Assembly: GCF_003286085.1 (NCBI RefSeq)
Contig: NW_020825289.1
Location: 7,006,001-7,070,000 of the forward strand
DNA from: Drosophila persimilis
Lineage: Eukaryota > Arthropoda > Insecta > Diptera > Drosophilidae
Length of the DNA stretch: 64,000 nt
Reading direction: 5' to 3'
Shown here: piece after piece, positions 54,571-64,000 of the stretch
How positions within the stretch are numbered: the first letter of the stretch is position 1
Layout: every line of letters begins with the position of its first letter
Position numbers and translations under genes: made by a program
Notes under the pieces: model-generated
Database searches by the model: none
Told to the model about the DNA's origin: nothing
Seen by the model: only the letters and a program-made list of their open reading frames with translations

Positions 54571-55103
54571 TTAACCATTGTTTTTTAACTGTTGTTTTTG
54601 CTTACACACACAAACACACACACACATACACGTACACTTTCACAGATTCGGAGACACTCGCGCAACACGAACACAGATACAGGCGGCTTCGGTGGCTGCG
54701 GCTGCTGCGGCGGGGACGTGCGTCAAACGTTTGGGGCACATATTTCGGATGGAGAATTCATTAGGCATGCGGGAATTTTAATTTCACTTGCTCACACACA
54801 CGCACATAGTATGTGGCGACATATTTCTCAAGCATTTTTGCAACGGAATCGAGGCGACGGATGTGGGATGTGGGTTTCTCCTGCTGCTGCCGATGCTGTT
54901 GCTGTTGCTGTTGCTCCTTGTCCTGCTCCTGTTTCTGTTCCTGCGAGTCCTAGACATGCTTTTCGGTTTGTTTTTTTGGCGGCTCTGGCGTTGCTTTTCA
55001 ATTTTCGTGTGGCGTTGACCTTGCCGCCCAAGTGGAAATAACTATGCCACACACGGCACACACACCACCCACCTCCACACACACGCACACACACGCTACT
55101 CAC

Positions 55104-55300
55104 ACAGTGAGGCTGAGCGCACGTTGACAGCTGTCAAAAATTGCGTGGAAAGGCTGGAGATTTTTTCAGCATTTTACAGCCTGCTGGTGGCAAGGAGGAG
55201 GAGGCGGTACAACACCGCGGCAGGACAGCAGGACCGTGGCCGGAGCCGGGGCCGACAGGAGCAGTACGACAATATAGGCCTCCAGAATTTCCATAACGCA
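55104..55300 (-). other. Possible 5' untranslated exon of the CNG channel
   Basis: On the minus strand, CACTGT is followed by the consensus donor GTGAGT at 55103, in a GC-richer stretch upstream of the 49683 acceptor. It could be the first, non-coding exon. The 5' limit is not visible and nothing else supports it. Confidence 0.2.
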
Positions 55301-57880
55301 CGAGGGGCGGTGAGGGGAGGGCGACTGGCAGCGGAGCTGAGCAGAGCCCTACGCGTTTAATGTTCAAGTCAAGTGCGAAGCTTATGCGCCCCGACACGTG
55401 CGCGTGAGTGCGTCGTCGTGTCGTCTCCAGCGGGGGTAGGACATTGAGCTGGGGGCTCAGGGTTGTTCCTTCTCTTTCTCGCCCGCACTCGGTGTTTTAT
55501 TATTTCGTTCTTTCTATCCTCTTTGTGTGATGCTTTTCCCCCCTGCAAACACCACGAGATTCGTTCCTTTTGTTCTTCTCCGCTCCGCCGCTGCGATGAC
55601 AAATTTTTCGTTGTCTGTGTACAACAAAACAAAAAAAAAAGGAGAAGGAAAACACGAGAGGAGAGTAGAGTGTAGAGGAGAGAATAGAATAGAAAAGAAG
55701 AGTTTGGGGGATAGAAGAGGAGAGGATGAGCGCTTTCCAGTTTTTTAACGGCCGCCGATATGATTTCTCACTTTCGTTTTCCTTTCGCTCTTTTGTACCG
55801 TTGCTGGAATTATTTTTTTTTCGTTAGGTTGTGTGGTTTCAAGAACTTTTTTTTATCGTTTGTCTGTTGTTCTCCGTGCTCTCCTTTTCTGTACCGCTCC
55901 GCTCATTCGTTGTTGTTGCTTTGGTGTCGTCCCGTTTGCATAATAAATGTAAGCCGTTTGCGTTTTTCGCATCAGCGTCCGCGATGGATGCCACCGACCC
56001 GCATCCGTGTCGGCCTAAAACACACGTGGCGGATAAGAATTTCGATATTTCTGCGGATGCTGCTAATGCACGGTCCAGCCAGCCAGCCTATTCCGGCCAA
56101 CAGCTGCTCACCAGCCGAAAATCCGGGCTGTGCGATTTGAAAATGTACCGAATTTTAAGTTTTCCACCCGAATTACCGATTGCGGTGCGTTGTTCGAACC
56201 CGAGATTCCGAATTCCGGATTCCGTCAGCTCGTCTCTCGCGCAATTCACTTGTTCATCGCACGGGACCACTTTTCCTACTCTCAGCCGCTTTTCATTTGG
56301 ATTTTCCACCCGCAAGTTTATTCGAAGAGTCTGTGCAAAATCACTCAAAGCATCCCAACCAACGCCAGCCAGCAGCCGACGCGGCGCACAGTGGCGAATT
56401 CCGCCGTTTCAGCTTGCTAAATTAATAACTTCTGAACAAATAAAGATATCTTCATGAAACCAACTGCATTTGAAAGAAAAATCTTTCAAAATGTAATCTG
56501 CTTAAGTAAATTATGCTACAGTGTCTATAAGCTTCACAATAATGGGTTAAAGTTTAACTTTTTTGCCGGTGCATATTTTCCTATGTAAAATGCTAAATAA
56601 TTTTTGTTTTGTTTTATCGATAAAGTACTTTTAATATTGTTTTTTGCTATAAAAACTATTTTGTATTTCATTTTTAACTTAACATAATATTAAAAAATTT
56701 AATTTAAAAAAAATGTTTAGTTATTTATACAGTAATTTTGTTTTTCTCAAAGAATGTCGGTGATGAGCTTTTATCGCTTGTGTTTCTAAATCCTTGTTTC
56801 AATCCTGGTCAAAACGACAGGTAAAGGTAGAAATACTAGCCTGCATATTCATACGTAACCAACAACATAATTGAGGTAGCGCGAGATTGAAAATTATTCT
56901 AATATTGAGTGTACTTGAGCATATGGATTCATTAGTAGCTAACTTTTGAGCAGTTTTTCACCTTTGACTGCTCTTTACAAAAATATATCCCTAAATTTTC
57001 CCGAGATTTTGTTTGTATATGTTCCTTGAACTATTTATTACCTAAGCCTAAAAGCCCTTTGTGCGCTTCGGAGCCGTTTGGCTTCTATACCGATTTACCT
57101 GTCACAACCTCGCACGAAAAACGGTTAAAATATGATTTTGTATGGGATTTAAGAGCTGTGATAGCCGTTTCTCTGGAAAATTCTCTATTAGATGCGTATA
57201 TTCATTGCATCCAAAGCGCTAAAAAATCTCCGACTTTTGCCAACGCTTTTCGTTGAAATCGCCACTGTGCGGCGCGCCGTGCCAAGATCCAGTTGGAAAT
57301 TTGAGTGTGAAAACGCAAACGCACTCAAGAGCGCGAGCTTTGACTGCCGTGTTGGAGAACATTATTGAGATATTGAAGAAAACATTGTAAAAGCTCATCT
57401 GAAACGGGAAAGTTTACTCTCTCACTCTCTCTCGGCTTCTTGGCTCAGATTCGTTTCGGTTTCTCTTGGGGAAAAACACATTAAAACAGAAAAATATTAT
57501 ATTCCTAGAGACCGAAAGTAAGGAAAATTAGTTCGAAAATTCGAACTTAGAGCTTTTATAATACCAAATTTTATTTCTGTGGCTGAAGTAGCCGTAAAAT
57601 AAGGGACTGAAATGAGATCATTCAAAATTTTATTTTATTGAAATATTTCGTAGATTTCTCTGCAATACGATTTACACAATAATTAAATTTAACATGTTTG
57701 TGCGCTAATTTTGGCCAATTTAAAAAACAGCAGTTTTACTCTTTTTTAATTTCGATACATTTGATAAGCACGGTTCGATTATTGCTACCGCTTATCTATT
57801 AATAGATGGCGCTCATGTATGTAGAATACTCGATGGAGATGCGCGCCAAAGAACCATGGTTTAAATCTTATAGAAAACAC
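55300..57880. other. Unassigned region; possible promoter area grading into repeats
   Basis: A GC-richer first part (to about 56,420) gives way to AT-rich DNA. Long open frames exist on the plus strand at 55831-56457, but they overlap others in alternative frames and show no domain. A 76-codon frame at 57026-57256 has reasonable composition but no recognisable family. Confidence 0.35.
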
Positions 57881-57894
57881 CCAACAATTCCTAA

Positions 57895-58075
57895 TAACGA
57901 AATAATTATTATTTTTGATTTTTATTGAATAATTATTATTTTTGATTTTTATTGAATAATTATTATTATAATTATTATTTTTGATTTTTATTGAATAATT
58001 ATTATTTTTTTTTTTTTATTTGTATAATTTTTATTATAATTGTTATTCTTGATTTTGATTGAATAATGATTATTT
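57895..58075. repeat. AT-rich tandem repeat, unit about 27-29 bp
   Basis: A tandem array of GAATAATTATTA plus TTTTTGATTTTTATT, with two near-perfect units then diverged ones separated by ATTATTATAATT. It looks like a short minisatellite in a repeat-rich zone. Confidence 0.8.
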
Positions 58076-58139
58076 CTGACTTTTATTGCTTGTGTTTTTT
58101 TGATAATTGTCCCAATTTTCAACCTATTTCAACGATATT

Positions 58140-58640
58140 GTACAGCTCATCGTCTATCTACAAAGACCAAGAATAGGTAAAAGGATATAAATACAAGATA
58201 ATAACCAGATGCAAGAATATGTCTAAAACATATAAATTTGGGAAGAGGTCCTTATAAATTACGTTTATCTTCATATAAAATTAACGAAATAGGGTATAAA
58301 AAGGCCTATACACGCATTATGTCTTTAAATACCAGCAACATTGCGCCATTTTTTTTTGTTGAACTATTTTGTTTAAGCCTTGTTTTACCGGAAATAAAAG
58401 TAAAGAAAGGACTAAAAACCAAACCAATCTTGTAGAAAATTTATTAATTAATCTGATAAAATTATGGGGGCATGGCTAAATGGTCTATATAGCTAATATT
58501 ATCCGACGGAATATCATAATCGAGGAATTCCAATGACGGAGAACGATTAACCTTTTATACGCCAAGGGGCATTTTAATATTCCACTGAAAATAATGAAAA
58601 TCGAATAATTTTAACGCAGTTCAGATGAAAGATGGGGTGC
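58140..58640. repeat. Dispersed repeat family, copy 1 (most complete)
   Basis: Begins around CTACAAAGACCAAGA and runs through ACATATAAATTT, the GGCCTATACACGCATTATGTC block and ATAAAATTATGGGGGCATGG to AACGCAGTTCAG. It shares these blocks in the same order with 60807-61190 and 61980-62200. It contains no long ORF. Probably a non-autonomous mobile element; family not identified. Confidence 0.7.
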
Positions 58641-58989
58641 TTTTTTTAAGTTCGGAAGAAAGATGGCGTGGAACTACCCACCCTTCCATGAGCGCCTTTT
58701 TTTGAATTCGCGCGCTCCCTTTTCCTATTCAGGGTCCCGCTCTTCTTCTCGCTCTCGTCCCACCCAACTACCGTTTTCTACTCCCTCATGACTACGTTAC
58801 ACTTTCATATTATATTCATGTTATATTTTCTTATTTATCTATTTTTTTAACAATATTAATTTATAACCTAGATTCTGCCACTAATCATACAGTATATAGA
58901 TGTGCCAGTTCATACAACGAAGGCGTCACACACTGGCTAGCGCGTTCAGTACCCCAGAGTACTGACGCAGTACGCGAGATTTGATTAAA

Positions 58990-59585
58990 TAATTTGGATG
59001 TAGCAATATAAAAAACTTCAGCACTTTCACTCCAAACATTTTGGGCCAATGAAAGTAGACTTCCTGTGGATATTTAAATTCTTCAAAATATTTTCGCATA
59101 TCCGACAGGGTCTCATTGACAAGATTTTTGTCTTGCAGTGCACCTAAAACCCTAAATGGGTTTTTATCGTAGAGGACATTACTATTTAGACAGTCGAATA
59201 ATCTATTAATTTTTTCAATAAATGCACTTTAAGAAGCCTCCAGAACTAATCATTGTTCGAAGAGCAGCGGCCACACTTTGGCTAAACACTTGAGTGGCAT
59301 ATTTGACCTTCATTTTTTCAAAGCTATTTGGATATATATGATTTGTTGTTAATTTCTGTAATCGATTTCATACAGTTCTTCGACTATTTTCCATGAAAGA
59401 ACGCCATCAGGGGTATACAGATTTCTATTTCGGACAATGTTCCTTAGCGATTTAATCAAATGCGGAACATTGTAAATCGCAAATATTTCTTTATCTTGAA
59501 CTTTAAAGCTGGGGTTCTTAATGTCGGCTCCCAGTCTTCTGAAAACAGGTCTATTATTTGAGCCCTGTTGTCCTTTTTAAAGTAT
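58990..59585 (-). pseudogene. P-element-type (THAP9-like) transposase fossil
   Basis: On the minus strand a frame reads NNRPVFRRLGADIKNPSF, then KEIFAIYNVPHLIKSLRN, then [18 protein letters not shown], and ends at a stop near 59350. A second frame, about 59240 to 58995, continues with INRLFDCLNSNVLYDKNPFR. The VPHLIKSLRN and RLFDCLNS motifs are hallmarks of the P transposase / THAP9 family (GTP-binding and catalytic core regions), and they occur here in the right order. Stops and frameshifts between the blocks make it dead. No P terminal repeats or THAP domain were found nearby. Confidence 0.8.
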
Positions 59586-59769
59586 TGGTTATTTATTATT
59601 AGTTAATGCGATTTAACATAGCATCTCCGCCATTGACCTAAATCTGTGAAAGCACCAACACTTTTCACGGAACGAAACAAAACCAACCTGCAATCAGCTG
59701 TTCAATTGCAGAAGTCCCGCGGGGGTCCCGCCAGCCATCCGTAATTGGTGGAATATTTGTAGAAATTTC

Positions 59770-59855
59770 ATTATTGTTTATTGCTTCTGTCCCGGCTACC
59801 CTGTGTTTATCTATTTACAATTCAGTGGTACTTCGATAAGAAGCCACAAAAGTGA
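59770..59855 (+). pseudogene. Decayed 3' end of a DUF1091 gene
   Basis: The 19-bp block CAGTGGTACTTCGATAAGA is almost identical to the last exon of the intact DUF1091 gene 790 bp downstream (QWYFDK). It is preceded by a diverged GTCCCGGCTACC corresponding to GTTCCCATGCCA. It ends KKPQK then TGA. The upstream domain sequence is not recognisable. It is the relic of a former tandem paralog, or of a partial duplication. Confidence 0.6.
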
Positions 59856-60034
59856 AATTAAAGCAAGAATGGATTATGCAGAAGATCGGATATCTTTATA
59901 ACTATAGGTTATTAGTGTTCAATCAGCGTTTAGAGTAATTAAAGCAATTTAACTCTACCATGCATAAATGAACACAGCATAAAATAACACGTTCGTGTCA
60001 TTCAAATTTTATTGTGCCCTCAAGAGCAGGAACA

Positions 60035-60636
60035 ATGCGTTGCCAGCTGATTATCTCTGCGCTTCTCGGATTATTCCTAACATTCCACATCAATATAAAC
60101 GTAAATATATGGATAATACTATTAAAGTGGACAATATTGAACCAAGTTTTCAGGATGCCGTCGTCTTTAAGTTTACAAACTTCGTCTGCGAGAGTTACAA
60201 CCAATCATGGTTCGTGTTCCACAACTATCGTCTGAAGGCCATCAGTCGAAACAAAGTGCTCCTCAATATGAATGGGACGATACTACATCCGACCAACAAT
60301 ATTTCAATTCATGGCAGAATTTTCAAAAAGGCAAACGGCTATAAGCCTTGGCTCTTCGATATTTACTTTGATTTCTGTCAGTATTTCAGAAAGCGGAATC
60401 AACCTGTTTTTAATATAATCTATGGGCTCTTCAAACAGTTTAGTAACATAAACCACTCATGCCCCTACGTGGTAAGATTATACGTCTATATCTAACCAAT
60501 TGTACATCTGAAATTTATATTGCAGGGTCCACAGATTATCAAGGACTTTTATCTAATTCCTGAGCTACTGCGTGTTCCCATGCCAACAGGGGATTATTTA
60601 TTGGCGCTTCAGTGGTACTTCGATAAGAACCATTGA
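60035..60636 (+). CDS. DUF1091 (DM8) family secreted protein
   Basis: Three exons, 60035-60100, 60154-60471 and 60526-60636, with introns of 53 and 54 bp (GTAAAT/TTTTCAG and GTAAGA/TTGCAG), all phase 0, give 164 residues. The first exon is a pure signal peptide (MRCQLIISALLGLFLTF). The body has the DUF1091 signature: KFTNFVCES at the start, a basic VLLN strand, GYKPWLFDIYFDFCQY, HSCPY before the last intron, then LPELLRVP-type ending with PTGDY and QWYFDK. The family is insect-expanded, usually about 160-190 residues, ML-fold-like, with members linked to gustatory/pheromone detection (CheB relatives). The length is normal and no defects are seen, although it sits inside repeats. The exact ortholog is not identified. 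Confidence 0.85.
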
Positions 60637-60806
60637 TTATTACGAACGTTAGTTTTACATTCGTGGAGGATTTAATGAAGAGACATTAGTGGGAATCACC
60701 TGAATACAGATTCAGTAGAATCCTGAAGGTCCCTGTAAACAACAGTAGAAAATTTATTGTACCGATAAATCAAATATATGTATGGGCTAATCCATGAAAC
60801 TTTTAA

Positions 60807-61190
60807 ACAGCTCATCATCTGTCTACAAAGACCAAGACTAGGTAAAAGGATGTAAATACAAGATGATAATCATATGCATAAATATGTCTAAAACATATAA
60901 ATTTAAGAAAATTTGTTCGCAAAACAAAATCTTCATAATAAATTAACGAAATAAGGTATAGAAAGACCTATAAACGCATCATGTCTTCAGATACCAGCAA
61001 CATTGCGACAGTTTTTTGTTGCACTATTTTGTTTGAACAATATTTTAGTCAATAAATAATAAAATCAAAGATTAAGAACTAACCAATCTTGTAGAAAATT
61101 TATTTATCAATGGTATAAAATTATATGGGCAGAGCTAAAGGTTTTAGTTAGACAGCATTATTCATCGGAATAAATTCATCTTACGTTTTA
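60807..61190. repeat. Dispersed repeat family, copy 2
   Basis: Shares GTCTACAAAGACCAAGA, CTAAAACATATAAATTT and the ATCATGTCTTCAGATACCAGCAACATTGCGAC-type block with copy 1. The third block (TATAAAATTATATGGGCAG) is diverged. Confidence 0.7.
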
Positions 61191-61230
61191 TTAGGTTTCA
61201 TTTGTTGATCTTCTTCGCTAAAAGAAAATT

Positions 61231-61420
61231 AGAAAATTGATTCACTAATCGGATAAAATTATGTGGGCATAGATAAATATTCTATATAGCTGGGAATATT
61301 CGACGGAAGGACAAAATTGAGGGAATCGTATTTGTTGAATCGGTAATGGCCCGGTTGACAACATTTAAATCCTTGTCGCTCACATTCAAAAAAGATAGAT
61401 TTGGCGCGCACCACTCGTAA
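61231..61420. repeat. Dispersed repeat family, copy 3 (partial) with local duplicate
   Basis: Has the GGATAAAATTATGTGGGCAT block, then ACAACATTTAAATCCTTGTC and GGCGCGCACCACTCG. The second part recurs at 61747-61815. Confidence 0.65.
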
Positions 61421-61544
61421 CCAGTCGATAGTATCGATAACCGAACTTGAAACGGGTAGAATCGGTAATAACCGGTTCACAACAAATGAGTCCCATTCCA
61501 TACACAAACATGTTGCTAACATACCCTGGGGGAAATGGATGTTA

Positions 61545-61815
61545 TAGAATTGAGGAAAAAGGGCGTACAAAGGCCTATACAAGCGTTATGTCTTCAAATT
61601 CCAGCGACATTGCAACTGTTTTTTGTTGAACTTTTTTGCTTAAAACCTGTTTAGTCAAAATACAATAAAAGCAAGGACTAAAAACTGGCCAGTTAAGTAA
61701 AAAATTTATTCATTAATCGTATAAAATTATGTGGGCATAGATAAAGGCCCGGTCGACAACATTTAAATCCTTGTCGCTCACATTCAAAAAAGGTAGATTT
61801 GGCGCGCACCACTCG
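61545..61815. repeat. Dispersed repeat family, copy 4 with local duplicate
   Basis: Has the AAAGGCCTATACAAGCGTTATG block, TAATCGTATAAAATTATGTG, then the same ACAACATTTAAATCCTTGTC to CACCACTCG segment found at 61355-61417. Confidence 0.65.
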
Positions 61816-61979
61816 GTATATTTTGTATATTTCGGTGCTGTTCTGAGGGTCATACTGTAGAAACTGGTTTTCGCCGCGGTCCCATGTGGTGTTTTTTAGT
61901 GCTAAATGGTATTTTTGTCAATTATTAATTTAATTTTCAATGTTATATAGAAATCCAATAAATGCAAGTATTTCGAATA

Positions 61980-62205
61980 GGCCAATCATGTATAGAAATT
62001 ATTCATCAATCGTATAAAATTAAGTGGGCATGGCTAAATGTTCTATATAGCTGGTAATATTCAATGGAACAAAGAATATGAGGAATTTGGTTTCCAATCC
62101 TGACGGAGAACGATTTCAATTTTCCACTGAAAATAATGAAAATTTAATCATTTTAGCGCAGTTCAGCTGAAAAATATCGTGGTTTTTTTTTTAAGTTTAT
62201 AGTAG
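61980..62205. repeat. Dispersed repeat family, copy 5
   Basis: Contains TAAAATTAAGTGGGCATGGC, TTCTATATAGCTGGTAATAT and GCGCAGTTCAGCTGAAA, matching the 3' half of copy 1. Confidence 0.65.
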
Positions 62206-62329
62206 AGATGGCATGAATCCTCAAGAAGAATTTACAATCAGTAATATTTTCCGCCATTTACCTCAAGTAGTTGAACTATTTAAATACAGGGGGCTTTAGT
62301 GGGCTAAGACGCTTGCACGGTTATTCTGT

Positions 62330-62412
62330 GCTTCCCACTATCGCCCACTATCGAAACATTGAACCGTCGATATTTAGTAGCGCGATAGTGTCTTACCATC
62401 GATAGTGTCCCT
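62330..62412. promoter_or_regulatory. Cluster of ACTATCG / ATCGATAG motifs (DRE-like)
   Basis: Contains CCACTATCGCCCACTATCGA, GTCGATATTTAG, GCGATAGTG and CATCGATAGTG within about 80 bp. They resemble the DREF-binding TATCGATA element common at Drosophila housekeeping promoters, and they sit upstream of the blw housekeeping gene. They could also simply be part of the local repeats. Confidence 0.35.
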
Positions 62413-62423
62413 CTACACCAAAT

Positions 62424-63187
62424 TAGTGATGTAAATTTGTTGTCCATCGATGTTGTCAAAATCAAACATCGATGTTGGATTGATACATCGGATTTATTCT
62501 TCGATGCATCGATGTATGACCGCGAAATCAGGACCTGATGATTGCGATGGGAAAATTAGTGACAGGCAGTTGTGTTTCTGATACTGAGTTTTATTGAACA
62601 AATGGATCTCCTTATATAGCTAGCAGTGGTACTCTTATTGTATGGGATGGAACGCACAGGCTCCATGTGAGTGTATTTTTAGATAGGGTACACTTACTCT
62701 GTGCGGGGGTTACATTTCAGTGCATTTACTTAGATACTTGGCAGCAATAGAGTAAATAGTTTACTGCTTCACCCTTTTTGGTGCTCTTAGTTGCTAATGT
62801 AATTTTCGTGTCGTCATATTCATTGGCATGAAGTGACATGGCCAATTGTATTTATGAGTATTTGTGTATGAAATTGTACTGTCTATTCTGTAATATTAAT
62901 AAGGTATATGTCTGTGACTGAACAGTACCCTTCCCAAACACACAACGGGTTGCCTTCGAATGATGTTAACGCCGTTCGCAGTTTCATATTTAAACAAATG
63001 TATACCATCTACAGTAAATTTGATTCATTTTAAGTCAAATATGAAATTAAACTACCGATGTTTTGCAAAACATCGACGCATCACTGAACATCGGTAGCAG
63101 CAAAAACATCGGAAAACATCAGTGAACATCGGCAGAAAAACATCGATGCTCGATGCTCGATGCATCGATGTTTTTCTTACATCACTA
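62424..63187. mobile_element. Candidate non-autonomous DNA transposon with TA-flanked inverted repeats
   Basis: The left end is TAGTGATGTAA (62424) and the right end TTACATCACTA (63177-63187), an exact inverted pair. Read as a TA target duplication, the terminal repeats are GTGATGTAA. Just inside both ends are clusters of CATCGATG/ACATCGATGTT-type motifs, in inverted arrangement. There is no long ORF within the 760 bp. The family is not identified. It ends 82 bp before the blw ATG. Confidence 0.6.
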
Positions 63188-63269
63188 TTGAAAAAGTCTA
63201 CGAGGAGAGGAGTTGGTGTTGGAATTATTTAATTATTTTCTGCGGCAAAAGAGTTAAAAAGTATAGAAA

Positions 63270-63335
63270 ATGTCGATGATTTCTGCACGCTTGGCGTCGT
63301 CGGTCGCGCGCACCTTGCCCAAGTCGGCCGCACAG
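63270..63335 (+). CDS. blw: ATP synthase subunit alpha, mitochondrial, first coding exon (partial)
   Basis: ATG 63270 opens 22 codons (MSMISARLASSVARTLPKSA) up to CAG/GTATTA. This is an Arg- and Ser-rich mitochondrial presequence that closely resembles the start of Drosophila bellwether, the catalytic-core alpha subunit of F1 ATP synthase in the matrix. It ends in phase 0. The remaining exons lie beyond the right edge, since no convincing second exon is visible up to 64000. The identification rests on presequence similarity and on linkage to the CNG gene. Confidence 0.8.
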
Positions 63336-64000
63336 GTATTAAAAACTGAAAAACAGCCACGGCGAAAAATTTGCATATAGAAGTTATACATAATCCCACC
63401 CAATTGCCGAGAGAATTGGCGAAGAAAACGTGCAGCCTAAGTTGAAATGGATTATAAAGCATGGTTGGAGGAGACTCCCCAGTAGCGGCCAGCGGATCGC
63501 TTGGTTTTTCAGCGTTTTGGCCAAGAATTTGTGTTACGCAATTCGGCAAAAATCGTAAACGGCCGGATGGGGCCTCCTCTGTTACATAACTATCGCTAAG
63601 ATGTCTAGGAACTTGAAATTGCAATTTGGTAGCTAATCGCATAGTAATAGTGACTAGAAACGCGCAAGGTGCATTTGTTGTGTAGAAATATTACATAATT
63701 TTGGGTATGTCGGCTTCGCCATCGGCTCGTTGGCAGTACCCAAAAGTGTGAGGTTATGTGCAAGGCAGCAAGTGTCGAGCCAGCAGTTGAGTGCATGAGG
63801 GGGTGTGCGGAGAGTAGAATTGGTAAAAAAAAAGAACCGTAGAGTTTCGTGTATCTATTATTCGTGGGTAAAAAACCACAGAGCAGATGAAAAGCTGGTG
63901 TCCCTCGTGTAGTGGTTACTCAACTACGGCACATTCCCTCCGCACACACTTGCCTTACATAAGCGAAATTGTTAGTAATTCCGGAACTCGATTCGATTGC
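63336..64000 (+). other. blw: First intron of blw (to window edge)
   Basis: AT-rich intron after a GTATTA donor. No exon, snoRNA box pair or complete tRNA is recognised in it. Confidence 0.5.

Noticed and set aside
55831..56457. 208-codon plus-strand ORF
   Set aside because: Overlapped by other open frames; starts in poly-T-derived hydrophobic sequence and shows no domain.
63753..63790. Possible second exon of blw (GTT ATG TGC AAG GCA GCA reads VMCKAA)
   Set aside because: Similarity stops after six residues, the preceding acceptor is poor, and the frame does not continue as ATP synthase alpha.
63900..63972. tRNA-like start (TCCCTCGTGTAGTGGTTACT) resembling a tRNA A box
   Set aside because: No B box/T-arm at the right distance and no pairing acceptor stem; only the A-box resemblance remains.
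1..64000. CRISPR arrays, bacterial operons, ribosome binding sites
   Set aside because: The sequence is animal nuclear DNA with spliceosomal introns; simple repeats lack CRISPR spacing.

Overview
The window is insect nuclear DNA, and the genes identify it as Drosophila. The right edge carries the first coding exon of bellwether (blw, mitochondrial ATP synthase alpha). Most of the rest is a very large minus-strand gene for a cyclic nucleotide-gated (CNG) channel. In D. melanogaster blw and the CNG-like gene CG42260 (older model CG3536) are, as I recall, neighbours on chromosome arm 2R (Muller element C), so this looks like the orthologous region in another Drosophila. Abundant microsatellites and a P-element fossil would fit a species such as one of the obscura group, but I cannot fix the species.

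Layout. The minus-strand channel gene occupies about 1-49,700 and runs off the left edge. Its common exons (C-linker, cyclic-nucleotide-binding domain, C-terminal tail) lie at 59-3,145. The six-transmembrane/pore exon is at 11,730-12,778. Low-complexity N-terminal exons are at 12,894-13,257 and 13,423-13,859. Two candidate alternative 5' coding exons lie far upstream, at 30,866-31,091 and 49,508-49,683. Splice phases agree at every junction, and one intron uses a GC donor.

On the opposite strand, apparently nested in the channel introns, are several small genes for secreted or surface proteins. They are a 95-residue ORF (9,971-10,258), a catalytically dead serine protease homolog (17,146-18,134), and a tandem cluster of four related secreted pre-proproteins (38,033-41,846). 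The cluster is accompanied by a truncated relic, an orphan signal-peptide exon and duplicated flanks. I do not recognise the cluster family. It is the strongest candidate here for an undescribed gene system.

From about 57 kb to 63.2 kb the sequence is AT-rich and repeat-laden. It holds tandem AT repeats, a dispersed repeat family in about five pieces, a dead P-type transposase, an intact three-exon DUF1091 gene with a decayed partner, and a TA-flanked inverted-repeat element full of ATCGATG motifs. That element ends only 82 bp before the blw start codon. The remaining long stretches are intronic or intergenic DNA rich in simple repeats, where I see no supportable genes.
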